Assembly (NCBI GenBank): GCA_036558265.1
Contig: DATBFY010000237.1
Span: 1 to 32,532 of the forward strand
DNA length: 32,532 bases
Reading direction: 5' to 3'
Source of the DNA: RYN-433 sp036558265
Lineage (GTDB): Bacteria > Planctomycetota > Phycisphaerae > Tepidisphaerales > Tepidisphaeraceae
Below the pieces are notes generated by a model that saw only the letters and a list, made by a program, of their open reading frames with translations, did no database searches and was not told the DNA's origin. Each line of letters opens with the position of its first letter. The stretch's first letter is position 1. The translations under genes were made by a program, and so were the position numbers. This document shows, one piece after another, positions 1 through 7,226 of this stretch.

Positions 1-24
1 CGTAGCACGGGCGCCTCGCCCGTG
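1..24. repeat. REP-like palindrome, inverted copy
   Basis: This GC-rich palindrome reads CGTAGCACGGGCGCCTCGCC followed by CGTG. It is the reverse complement, with one base changed, of the 24-bp core of the copies at 10898 and 23195. A T-rich tract (TTTTTGTT) follows, so it could end transcription of a gene lying left of the window. The left boundary is cut by the window edge. The rest of the stretch up to 313 shows no convincing gene. Confidence 0.75.
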
Positions 25-313
25 TTTTTGTTATCAGGTTCGGGCACCGGCGGTCGCCGATCACTGCCCGGGGCGGGCGGCCGAGCCCCAACCATTTGGG
101 GAGTCGCTTCAAGATACCTGGAGCCTGGATTGGCTGCGCGACATGATCGGCTCGCACGGCCGACTCGTCGCTGCATGCTCGTGGACGCGACGAAGGTCTC
201 GCCACACGTTCCATTCGGGGTCGTCGCAGAACTCGATCTTGAGTGGATATGAGGGATGGCCGGCGTGATCCGGCTGTGTGTCAGGGGCGTGGTGGTGATG
301 TCGTCTATCGGCC

Positions 314-1513
314 ATGCGATCGCGCCGGTCGGCGTACCAGCGATTGAGGTCGGATTGGGATGATGATCGTCCGGCGACGACGATACTGCGCGCCCGGGCG
401 TACCTGCTTGGGTATCCGGCGGACGATGTGACCTGGGCGCGACTTGGCTGCCTGCTGGCGGGCCTGGCGCGATATGAGGAGGCGCGCGCGGCGTTGGCGA
501 CGGGAGCGCGCATCTGGGAAGGCCGCGAGCACCGTCCGCTCGCGTTCCTGCTGGTGTGGATAGGCGATTCCTATGAGCGAGAGGGGGACTTCCCGGCTGC
601 GGAGATCTGGTATCGGCGGGCGGTGGAGGCCGCCCCGGACCACCAGGTTGGATACGGGTGCCTGGGGCGACTGCTGTGCCGGTGGGGTCGGCTGGCGGAG
701 GCGGAGGCCATCGGACAGCGGGCCGTCCGATGCGACCGGGGCTTGCCGGAGCAGGCCTGGCTCGAGTTGGGATTCGTGCTACGCGCCCAGGGGCGGTATG
801 CGGAGGCGGCGCGGTGCTTCCGCAAATCGCTCGCTTTCGACCCGGATGGCGGCGCGGCGAAGCTTGCGCTGGCCGATGTCGAGGCGGCGCAACGTTGCGA
901 GCGGCACGGCATCTGGCGCGAGGGCAGAGGCGAGGCGTACGAGCGGATGCGGCGGCAGTTGCGCGAGGGAATGCCGGCGCAGAATGCGTTGCTCGCACGT
1001 CGATACCTGGAGGAGTGCCCTCACAACTTTGCGGTGTGGACTTCGCTCGGGCAGGAATTGAGCCGGCTTTGCCGCCATGAGGAGGCGCGCGTGGCACTGG
1101 CGAGGGGCGCCGGGCTGGCGGATGGGGAGGGGCGGACGAAGGCCGCATGGATCAACGACGCCTGGACGGGCCGTGCTTACGAGCGATGCGGGAACTACAC
1201 GGCGGCTGAGTCGTGGTATCGGCGAGCGATCCAAACGGCGCCGGACAACGCGAGCGGGTACGTTTTCCTTGGAGCGCTGCTGGCGCACTGGGGGCGATTT
1301 GACGAGGCGGCGGTGGTGCACCGCGGGGGAACGACCTGTGCTACGGGCAGGGTGGATGAGTCGTGGCTGAACCTCGGCTATGTGCTGCGCGCTCAAGAGC
1401 GGTTCGGCGACGCACTGGTTTGCTTCCGCGAGGTTTTGAGGATCGGACCGGATTACGAGGTGGCGAAGCAGGCGATCGATGACGTGAAAGCGGCGATGAC
1501 GTTCAAGCGTTGA
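314..1513 (+). CDS. TPR-repeat protein with internal tandem duplication
   Basis: The 399-aa product is built of tetratricopeptide-type helical repeats, seen in A-x-x-W-Y-R-R-A and F-D-E-A/Y-A-E-A patterns. It consists of two homologous halves about 202 residues apart: W-Y-R-R-A at 99 matches 301, and L-G-F-V-L-R-A-Q at 152 matches L-G-Y-V-L-R-A-Q at 354. Each half starts with a similar AYxR helix (about 7 and 208). There is no signal peptide or membrane segment, so a cytoplasmic protein-interaction scaffold is likely; no partner can be inferred. The start is the first ATG of the open frame, with no clear Shine-Dalgarno, so the true start could differ slightly. A REP pair follows the stop. Confidence 0.85.
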   Translation: MRSRRSAYQRLRSDWDDDRPATTILRARAYLLGYPADDVTWARLGCLLAGLARYEEARAALATGARIWEGREHRPLAFLLVWIGDSYEREGDFPAAEIWYRRAVEAAPDHQVGYGCLGRLLCRWGRLAEAEAIGQRAVRCDRGLPEQAWLELGFVLRAQGRYAEAARCFRKSLAFDPDGGAAKLALADVEAAQRCERHGIWREGRGEAYERMRRQLREGMPAQNALLARRYLEECPHNFAVWTSLGQELSRLCRHEEARVALARGAGLADGEGRTKAAWINDAWTGRAYERCGNYTAAESWYRRAIQTAPDNASGYVFLGALLAHWGRFDEAAVVHRGGTTCATGRVDESWLNLGYVLRAQERFGDALVCFREVLRIGPDYEVAKQAIDDVKAAMTFKR

Positions 1514-1616
1514 CGAGGCCCAAGGGAAAGCCCGCCACCGGCAAATGCGTGGCATACGTGAGAGACCTATCGCGGGGGAAGGATGAAGGATGTCACGGAT
1601 CACGGCTGGCTGAGTT

Positions 1617-1683
1617 GCCGGTAGCATGGGCGACTTGCCGATGATTCTTCAAAGACACGGGCGGGGCGGATCGTGCTACGGGG
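1617..1683. repeat. Paired inverted REP-like elements
   Basis: A degenerate inverted copy (CCGGTAGCATGGGCGACTTG, from 1619) and a forward copy (CACGGGCGGGGCGGATCGTG then CTACGGGG, 1656-1682) face each other across an AT-richer loop. They could fold into one long imperfect hairpin. The layout matches the pair at 23156-23220. It lies between the TPR gene and rlmN and could act as a terminator for the former. The remaining bases of this intergenic gap (1514-1720) show nothing else. Confidence 0.7.
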
Positions 1684-1720
1684 CATTTGCGTGATCCGAC
1701 CGGCGGCTAGAATGGGCGGG

Positions 1721-2839
1721 ATGGCGTTGGCGGAATACGACGTCTCTTCGCTGGAGGCGCTGTTTGCGCGGTGGGGGTTTGCGCGCGGGAATGCGCGTAG
1801 ATTGTTGAGGCGGTTCTACGATTGCGGGGGGGAGCGGGTGGAGGAGGGGTTGATCTCGCCGCGGTTGGCGGAGCGGCTGGTTGGTGAGGTGGGGTTGAGA
1901 TCGACGGCGGTGGTCACGCGGCGGGAGGCGGGGGATGGGACGGTCAAGCTGCTGGTGGGGTTGGCAAATGGAAGGCAAAAGGCAAAGGGCAAAAGGCAAA
2001 AGGAAGACGATGCCGGCACGGGTTTGGCGACGGCGGGCGCGGAATGCGTGCTGATGCCGTCGCATCGGGGGGATCGGGCGGCGGGGTGTGTTTCTTCACA
2101 GGTGGGGTGCGCGATGGGGTGTGATTTTTGTGCATCGACCAAGGCGGGGGTGGAAAGAGATTTGACGAGCGGGGAGATCGTGGAGCAGTTTTTGTGGCTA
2201 CGGGGGGAGGCGCTGCGGATGGGGAGGCGGTTGCAGACGGTGGTGTTCATGGGGATGGGGGAGCCGCTGTTGAATTACGAGAACGTGGTGGGGGCGATCC
2301 GGCGGATCGCGGGGCAGGAGCTGGGGGCGCTGGGGTGGCGGAACGTGACGGTTTCGACGGTGGGGATCGTGCCGGGGATCGAGCGGCTGCGCGCCGACGA
2401 GCTGGGCGTGCAGCTCGCGGTGTCGCTGCACGCGCCGGACGATGCGACGCGAGCGGCGATCGTGCCGACGGGGCGGCGGTATCGGGTCGACGAGATCCTG
2501 GCGGCGGCGGCGCGGTACCAGGCTGCGAGCGGGCGAGTGGTGAACGTCGAGTACACGATGCTGGAGGGGGTAAACGATTCGGACGGGCAGGCGGCGCTGC
2601 TGGCAGAGCGGGTGGTGGGGCTGGGCATGCACGTGAACCTGATCCCGTACAACTGGATCGGGCCGGGGGTGAGCGGGCGGGTGTACCGGCGGCCGGCGGT
2701 GGAGCGGATGGAACGGTTTTTGGAGATCCTGACGGCGGGCGGGGTGGTGGCGCACGTCCGGCGGACGCGCGGCGATGAGATCGAGGGGACGTGCGGGCAG
2801 TTGCGCGAGCGGGTATCACTCGGCGATGGAAAGGAGTAA
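1721..2839 (+). CDS. rlmN: 23S rRNA (adenine-2503-C2)-methyltransferase RlmN
   Basis: Radical-SAM enzyme that methylates A2503 of 23S rRNA, and in known homologues also A37 of some tRNAs. With the start at 1721 (M-A-L-A-E-Y-D) the protein has 372 aa. The 4Fe-4S motif CAMGCDFC gives Cys130, 134 and 137, preceded by the family-typical G-C-V-S-S-Q-V-G. F-M-G-M-G-E-P-L-L-N is the SAM-binding GGEP-like region. The methyl-carrying Cys of the dual-cysteine mechanism is in G-T-C-G-Q-L (Cys358). In-frame starts also exist at 1673, inside a REP copy, and at 1712; none has a good ribosome site. Unusually, residues about 84-109 are a Lys/Gln-rich insert encoded by a GGCAAAA tandem repeat, absent from normal family members as I know them. 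The next gene starts 2 bp after the stop. Confidence 0.93.
   Translation: MALAEYDVSSLEALFARWGFARGNARRLLRRFYDCGGERVEEGLISPRLAERLVGEVGLRSTAVVTRREAGDGTVKLLVGLANGRQKAKGKRQKEDDAGTGLATAGAECVLMPSHRGDRAAGCVSSQVGCAMGCDFCASTKAGVERDLTSGEIVEQFLWLRGEALRMGRRLQTVVFMGMGEPLLNYENVVGAIRRIAGQELGALGWRNVTVSTVGIVPGIERLRADELGVQLAVSLHAPDDATRAAIVPTGRRYRVDEILAAAARYQAASGRVVNVEYTMLEGVNDSDGQAALLAERVVGLGMHVNLIPYNWIGPGVSGRVYRRPAVERMERFLEILTAGGVVAHVRRTRGDEIEGTCGQLRERVSLGDGKE
1972..2004 (+). repeat. GGCAAAA heptamer tandem repeat inside rlmN
   Basis: Four near-perfect copies of GGCAAAA/GGCAAAG lie at 1974-2001, with flanking partial units. They encode the Q-K-A-K-G-K-R-Q-K stretch of the rlmN insert. The A-rich composition stands out against the very GC-rich surrounding gene. 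The 7-bp unit is not a multiple of three. Confidence 0.85.
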
Positions 2840-2841
2840 TC

Positions 2842-3366
2842 ATGGACGAGCGATTGCTGCAATCGGTCGAGGAGAAGTCGAAGGCGCTGGCGAACACGAA
2901 GGGGCCGGGGCGGGTGTTCAACATCGTGGACGCGGAGAAGGGGGCGATCGAAGTGGCCGGCGGCGAAGGCGGCGAGGCGGCGATGATCGAGCTGCGGCCG
3001 CTGGATGAGCTTTGCGGACAGGGGACGGGGGCGGACGTGGTGAACCCGATGGACGAGCGGTTCATGCCGCTGTTTCTGGGGATCGAGGAGGCGATCCAAC
3101 TGGCGTATCGCGAGGATCGGGGGCTGACGGATGGGGCGGTGCAGTTGGCGCTCAACGAGCTGTCGATGAACCCGTCGGCCGAGACGCGGGACGGGCTTGC
3201 GCGCCGGGTGCAGTTGCAGATGCGGATGGTGCTGAGCCTGAACGATTATTCGAAGCAGGAGGTGAAGGGTGCGGTGCGGAAGATCGCCAAGTCGGTGGAG
3301 CGGCACCGCAAGTCGGGGGGGCCGCGGGGGTACCTGGAGTTCGTGAGGGGGATGTTGCGGATGTGA
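2842..3366 (+). CDS. Small conserved-looking protein of unknown function, coupled to rlmN
   Basis: The 174-aa product starts M-D-E-R-L-L-Q-S-V-E. The ATG at 2842 has a good AAGGAGT ribosome site 6 bp upstream and lies 2 bp after the rlmN stop, so the two genes are probably translated from one mRNA. The protein is soluble, with no signal peptide or membrane helix. It is rich in charged helices, and its basic C-terminus contains K-x-V-K-G-A-V-R-K-I-A-K-S-V-E-R-H-R-K. I do not recognise the family. The position and basic tail are compatible with an RNA- or ribosome-linked role, but that is only inference. It ends 50 bp before the convergent helicase gene, with a REP copy between them. Confidence 0.85.
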   Translation: MDERLLQSVEEKSKALANTKGPGRVFNIVDAEKGAIEVAGGEGGEAAMIELRPLDELCGQGTGADVVNPMDERFMPLFLGIEEAIQLAYREDRGLTDGAVQLALNELSMNPSAETRDGLARRVQLQMRMVLSLNDYSKQEVKGAVRKIAKSVERHRKSGGPRGYLEFVRGMLRM

Positions 3367-3386
3367 AATGTGGTTTCGAGGGGAAT

Positions 3387-3410
3387 CACGGGCGAGCCGC
3401 CCGTGCCACG
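3387..3410. repeat. REP-like palindrome between convergent genes
   Basis: CACGGGCGAGCCGCCCGTGC followed by CACG is a member of the CACGGGCG palindrome family. It forms a strong hairpin (CACGGGCG/CGCCCGTG type) in the 49-bp gap between two converging stop codons. It may serve as a bidirectional transcription barrier, although no long T-run follows it. Confidence 0.7.
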
Positions 3411-3415
3411 TGAAA

Positions 3416-5560
3416 TCATCCCCACATCGAGGCGATTTTCTTCTTGATGTCGGATTTGGCCGTCGAGCCGGCGGCCAAGTCGAGCTGGGGTCTGGGCTGG
3501 AGGGTGATGCGCTCGAAGTGGGTCAGGATCGGCTCGGGGAGGAAGCGGGTGAGCTGGGCGTAGCTGTGGCGGTCGCCGGTGCGGTGTTTCTTGTGGTAGT
3601 ACTTGAGGGGGAAGAGGACCTCGAGGAAGTCCTTGGCGCGGGTGAGGGCGACGTAGAAGAGGCGGCGTTCTTCCTCGATTTGGTCGTCGCTGGCGGTGGA
3701 CATGTCGCTGGGGATGTTGCCGTCGGCGGCGTGGAGGACGTAGAGGGCGTCCCACTCGCACCCCTTGGCGGAGTGGATCGTGCTGAGGATCAGGTAATCC
3801 TCCTCGAGCAGCGGCGGGCCGGCGAGGTCCTGGGTGTTGGTGGGCGGGTCGAGGGTGAGGTCGGCCAGCAGGTCGCGGCGGGAGGGGAAGTTGGATGAGA
3901 TCTGCTGGAGTTGCTCGAGGTCGCGGGCGCGGACGTGGGATTGGTCGTAGCGCTTTTCGAGGATGGGTTGGTAGAAGGTTCGGATCAGTGAAACTTGGTC
4001 TGGTAGGGAAGGGGCACGTTGTCCGTGGTCCGTGGTCCGTGGTCCGTTGTCAGTGGTGGAAGAATCGGAGTCCACGGCGGCGAACGGCAGATCACAACGG
4101 ACGACTGACAACGGGCCACGGACAATTCCGTTGAGCGCGAGGAGCAATTCGGTGAAGGCTTGCCACTGGCCGGTGGCGGCGGGGGGTGGGGTGAAGGTCG
4201 GCCAGGCGCGCGGGTCGAAGTTGTGGCGGGCGAGGTGGTCGATGGCGCGCCTGGTGTGGGCGGGGCCGAAGCCGTCGAGGAGCTGGAGGACGCGGTAGGC
4301 GCTGGTGGTGTCGCGGGGGTTTTCCGCGAGGCGCAGGAACGAGAGGGCGTCCTTGACGTGGGCGGCTTCGAGGAATTTGAGGCCGCCGTACTTGACGAAG
4401 GGGATGTTGCGGCGGGAGAGCTCGACTTCGAGGTGGTCGCTGTGGTGGGCGGCGCGGAAGAGGACGGCCTGGCGCTTCAGATCGATGCCGGCTTCGAGGT
4501 GCTGGAGGATGCGGCCGATCACGTAGTCGGATTGCTGGTCTTCGTCGAGGACGCTGACCAGGCGGGGTTTCTGGGCGCTTTGGCGCTGGCTGAAGAGGTC
4601 CTTGTTGTAGCGTTTGGGGCAGAGGGCGATGACGGCGTTGGTGGCGTCGAGGATGGGTTGGACGCTGCGGTAGTTCTGTTCGAGCTTGAGGACCTGGGCG
4701 TTGGGGAACGTGTTGGGGAAGTCGAGGATGTTGTGGACGGTGGCGGCGCGGAAGGAGTAGATGGACTGCGCATCATCCCCGACGACGGTGAGGCCTTTGC
4801 CGGCGGGGGCGAGGTTCCTGAGGATGGCGGCCTGGAGGGCGTTGGTGTCCTGGTATTCGTCAACGAGGACGGCGTCGAAGCGGCCGGCGACGTCGGCGGC
4901 GACGGCGGGGTCCTGCATGGCCAGGTGCCAGTAGAGCAGCAGGTCGTCGTAGTCGAGGAGGTTTTGTTCGAGCTTGCGCGCGGTGTAGGTCTTGAAGAGG
5001 TTCTTGAGCGGCTCGGGGTAGTCCTGGCACCAGGGGAAATGGTTTTTCAGCGCTTCTTCGATCGCTTCCTGGGCGTTGACGCAGCGCGAGTAGATTGAAA
5101 GGCACGTGCCCTTGCGGGGGAAGCGGACGTCGCCCTTGTCGAGCTGGAGGTCGGCGCGGCAGACGTTGAGGAAGTCTTCGGCGTCGGAGCGGTCGATGAC
5201 GGTGAAGTTTTCCGACAGGCCAAGGGATTGGGCGTGCAGGCGGAGGAGACGGTTGGAGATGGCGTGGAAGGTGCCGGACCAAATCCGTGAAAGGTGAGGG
5301 GATGAGGAGGTGAGGGGGTGAGGGGTGTAAAGGATCGACTGGGCGCGCTTGGTCATTTCGGCGGCGGCGCGGCGGGTGAAGGTGAGGAGGAGGAGGCGCG
5401 CGGGGTTGACGCCGGTGTGGATCAGGTGGGCGACGCGGTGGGCGAGGGTGTTGGTCTTGCCGGTGCCGGCGCCGGCGATGATGAGGAGGGGCTGGTCGAG
5501 GGAAGCGGTGGCGGCGGCGCGCTGCTGGGGGTTGAGGTTGGCGAGAAAGGGCGCGTCCAT
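3416..5560 (-). CDS. UvrD/PcrA-family superfamily 1 DNA helicase
   Basis: ATP-dependent 3'-5' DNA helicase of 714 aa. The motifs appear in order: Walker A A-G-A-G-T-G-K-T (29-36), motif II V-D-E-Y-Q-D-T-N (233-240), motif III G-D-D-A-Q-S-I-Y-S-F (261-270), motif IV E-Q-N-Y-R-S-V (294-300), motif V T-I-H-S-A-K-G (594-600) and motif VI F-Y-V-A-L-T-R-A-K (635-643). The start M-D-A-P-F-L-A-N-L-N-P-Q-Q is chosen because homologues begin just before the Q motif; the frame stays open upstream. Two inserts of repeat origin are visible: residues about 78-91 (P/S/H-rich) and about 478-516 (containing R-G-P-L-S-V-V-R and T-T-D-N-G-P-R-T-T-D). Both fall between helicase motifs, so activity is probably kept. 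A role in repair or replication restart is expected from the family. The gene is divergent from the hydrolase gene at 5679. Confidence 0.93.
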   Translation of the reverse strand: MDAPFLANLNPQQRAAATASLDQPLLIIAGAGTGKTNTLAHRVAHLIHTGVNPARLLLLTFTRRAAAEMTKRAQSILYTPHPLTSSSPHLSRIWSGTFHAISNRLLRLHAQSLGLSENFTVIDRSDAEDFLNVCRADLQLDKGDVRFPRKGTCLSIYSRCVNAQEAIEEALKNHFPWCQDYPEPLKNLFKTYTARKLEQNLLDYDDLLLYWHLAMQDPAVAADVAGRFDAVLVDEYQDTNALQAAILRNLAPAGKGLTVVGDDAQSIYSFRAATVHNILDFPNTFPNAQVLKLEQNYRSVQPILDATNAVIALCPKRYNKDLFSQRQSAQKPRLVSVLDEDQQSDYVIGRILQHLEAGIDLKRQAVLFRAAHHSDHLEVELSRRNIPFVKYGGLKFLEAAHVKDALSFLRLAENPRDTTSAYRVLQLLDGFGPAHTRRAIDHLARHNFDPRAWPTFTPPPAATGQWQAFTELLLALNGIVRGPLSVVRCDLPFAAVDSDSSTTDNGPRTTDHGQRAPSLPDQVSLIRTFYQPILEKRYDQSHVRARDLEQLQQISSNFPSRRDLLADLTLDPPTNTQDLAGPPLLEEDYLILSTIHSAKGCEWDALYVLHAADGNIPSDMSTASDDQIEEERRLFYVALTRAKDFLEVLFPLKYYHKKHRTGDRHSYAQLTRFLPEPILTHFERITLQPRPQLDLAAGSTAKSDIKKKIASMWG
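4013..4129 (-). repeat. Inverted GTCCGTGG-type repeat inserted in the helicase gene
   Basis: Tandem GTCCGTG units (TTGTCCGTGGTCCGTGG...) followed by GTTGTCAGTGG at about 4018-4056 are mirrored by ACTGACAACGGGCCACGGAC at about 4106-4125. The result is an imperfect hairpin of about 110 bp. It is translated through in frame as about 39 extra residues of the helicase. This kind of sequence looks like an intergenic spacer repeat rather than coding sequence. Confidence 0.8.
5288..5329 (-). repeat. GTGAGGGG-type tandem repeat inserted in the helicase gene
   Basis: The plus strand reads as repeated GTGAGGGG/ATGAGGAG units (GTGAGGGGATGAGGAGGTGA and onward). It is translated on the minus strand as a Pro/Ser/His-rich linker, H-P-L-T-S-S-S-P-H-L-S, between helicase motifs Ia and Ib. 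The sequence is low in complexity and remains in frame. Confidence 0.75.
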
Positions 5561-5678
5561 GCTCGGCGGTTCGTTCGGGCGGTGTTGGGGTTTTACCGCG
5601 CGGGGGTTCAAAAGCAATCGAGTCGCAAATGCAGCGCCGGACCGCCGGTATAAAGGGGCACTTGATCGGAGGATACTC

Positions 5679-6548
5679 ATGACGCGAATCGTGATGGCGT
5701 TGATCGGAACGATGTTGTTGGCGGGCGCAGCGCGGGCTGCGGATGTGGCGCTGCAGGACAAGGGGTGGATCAATCTTTGGGAGGGCAAGGCGCCCGGGGC
5801 GCTGGGGGATTCGCCCGAGGACACGCCGGCGGTGCAGGTGTTCCTGCCCGAACAGGGAAAGGCGACCGGATCATCGATCGTCGTGTGTCCAGGCGGCGGA
5901 TATGGCGGGCGGGCGGCTCACGAGGGGCCGGTGGTGGGCGAGTGGCTGGCGAAGAACGGCGTGACCGCGTTCGTGCTGCGGTATCGCGTGGGTCCGAAGG
6001 GGTATCATCACCCAATCGAGATGGGAGACGCGGGGCGGGCGATCCGGTTCGTGCGGTCGCACGCGCAGGAGTGGAAGCTGGACGCCAAGCATATCGGCAT
6101 CCTGGGCTTCAGCGCGGGCGGGCACCTGGCGAGCACGATCGCGACACACTGGGACGAGGGGAAGGCCGATGCGGCCGACCCGATCGATCGCGTGTCGGAT
6201 CGGCCGGACGTGCAGATCCTGATCTACCCGGTGATCACGATGGGACCGACCGGGCACGCGGGGTCGCGCGTGAACCTCTTCGGAAAAGAGAAGGCGAACG
6301 ACAAGGAGTTGATCGAGCTGCTGTCGAACGAGAAGCACGTGAACGCGCAGACGCCACCGGCGTTTGTTTGCCATGCGGTGGAGGACAAGGTGGTGCCGGT
6401 GTCGAACTCGGACGATTACGTGGCGGCGCTGAAGAAGGCGGGGGTGGAGGTGGAGTATGTGCGGCCGGAGAAGGGGCCGCACGGGTTCGGGCTGAAGGAT
6501 TTCTGGACGGGGCGGTGCGTGGAGTGGCTGAGGAAGATGAAGTTCTGA
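5679..6548 (+). CDS. Secreted alpha/beta-hydrolase esterase
   Basis: The 289-aa protein begins with a cleavable signal peptide, ending about A-A-R-A-A-D. It carries the catalytic set of an esterase/lipase of the acetylxylan-esterase-like/BD-FAE type: oxyanion region C-P-G-G-G-Y-G-G, nucleophile elbow G-F-S-A-G-G-H, acid in E-D-K-V-V-P-V, and His in K-G-P-H-G-F-G. The family deacetylates or deacylates carbohydrate-linked esters, and the exported form suggests periplasmic polysaccharide breakdown; the exact substrate is unknown. The ATG at 5679 has a GGAGG site 6 bp upstream and a TATAAA box at 5649-5654. The frame is open further upstream only because it runs antisense to the helicase gene. 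Confidence 0.9.
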   Translation: MTRIVMALIGTMLLAGAARAADVALQDKGWINLWEGKAPGALGDSPEDTPAVQVFLPEQGKATGSSIVVCPGGGYGGRAAHEGPVVGEWLAKNGVTAFVLRYRVGPKGYHHPIEMGDAGRAIRFVRSHAQEWKLDAKHIGILGFSAGGHLASTIATHWDEGKADAADPIDRVSDRPDVQILIYPVITMGPTGHAGSRVNLFGKEKANDKELIELLSNEKHVNAQTPPAFVCHAVEDKVVPVSNSDDYVAALKKAGVEVEYVRPEKGPHGFGLKDFWTGRCVEWLRKMKF

Positions 6549-6600
6549 GGGCGTTTTGTCGATTTTTGCCTTCGCGCGGACACCGCCCTAAGCTCGTCGC

Positions 6601-7215
6601 ATGACGCCACGCTTTGTCGCCCGGCAGCTCTCGCGTCCGAACGGGTTGCTTGGACGCATCATCATGCGACTGATGAACCGGCACAACGCGAACATGAACG
6701 CGTTCGCGGTGAGCCAGCTCAAGCTGACCGCGTCGGATCGTGTCCTCGAGATCGGGTTTGGTGGCGGAGTGTCGCTGCCGTCGCTGATCGAAGGTGCCGG
6801 CTTTGTCGCCGGCGTCGACCGTTCGCCCGGTGTGGTCAATCGGGCGAAGACTCGCTTTGCCGATGCGATTCGCAGCGGTCGCGCCCACTTCTGTGAAGGC
6901 AAGGTCGATGCGCTTCCGTTCGAGGCGGGGTCATTCGGAAAGGTCTGCACGGTCAACACGGTTTATTTCTGGCCGTCGCTCGACGCGGGATTCGCCGAAA
7001 TCTGCCGCGTCCTCTCGCCTGGCGGGCGACTGGCCGTGGGGTTCCTGCCAAAGGACAGGATGGACGCGATGAGATTGCCGGCGGACATCTTCACCACGCG
7101 GGCGCCCGATGACGTCGTCGCGGCGCTGGGGCGATCCGCCTTCGGCGACGTGCGCGTCGAACGGCCGCGGCCGACGACCCCGTGGAATGTCGTGGTCGCA
7201 ACCCGCCACAATTGA
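6601..7215 (+). CDS. Class I SAM-dependent methyltransferase
   Basis: The 204-aa protein has a Rossmann-type methyltransferase domain: motif I V-L-E-I-G-F-G-G-G (about 49-57), the acidic ribose-binding end of strand 2 at A-G-V-D-R-S, the D-A-L-P-F region, and a post-I motif V-L-S-P-G-G-R-L-A-V-G-F. It resembles UbiE/COQ5-like small-molecule methyltransferases. The substrate cannot be told from the sequence. No signal peptide is present. It converges with the 16S rRNA methyltransferase gene, with 11 bp between the two stop codons and no visible terminator. Confidence 0.88.
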   Translation: MTPRFVARQLSRPNGLLGRIIMRLMNRHNANMNAFAVSQLKLTASDRVLEIGFGGGVSLPSLIEGAGFVAGVDRSPGVVNRAKTRFADAIRSGRAHFCEGKVDALPFEAGSFGKVCTVNTVYFWPSLDAGFAEICRVLSPGGRLAVGFLPKDRMDAMRLPADIFTTRAPDDVVAALGRSAFGDVRVERPRPTTPWNVVVATRHN

Positions 7216-7226
7216 GCGGCGACTAT

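Noticed and set aside
109..513. Minus-strand frame near the left edge
   Set aside because: It overlaps the TPR gene, has no motif, and its composition looks like a shadow frame.
4160..5098. Plus-strand frame opposite the helicase
   Set aside because: The repetitive Glu/Gly/Val composition is typical of an antisense frame of a GC-rich gene.
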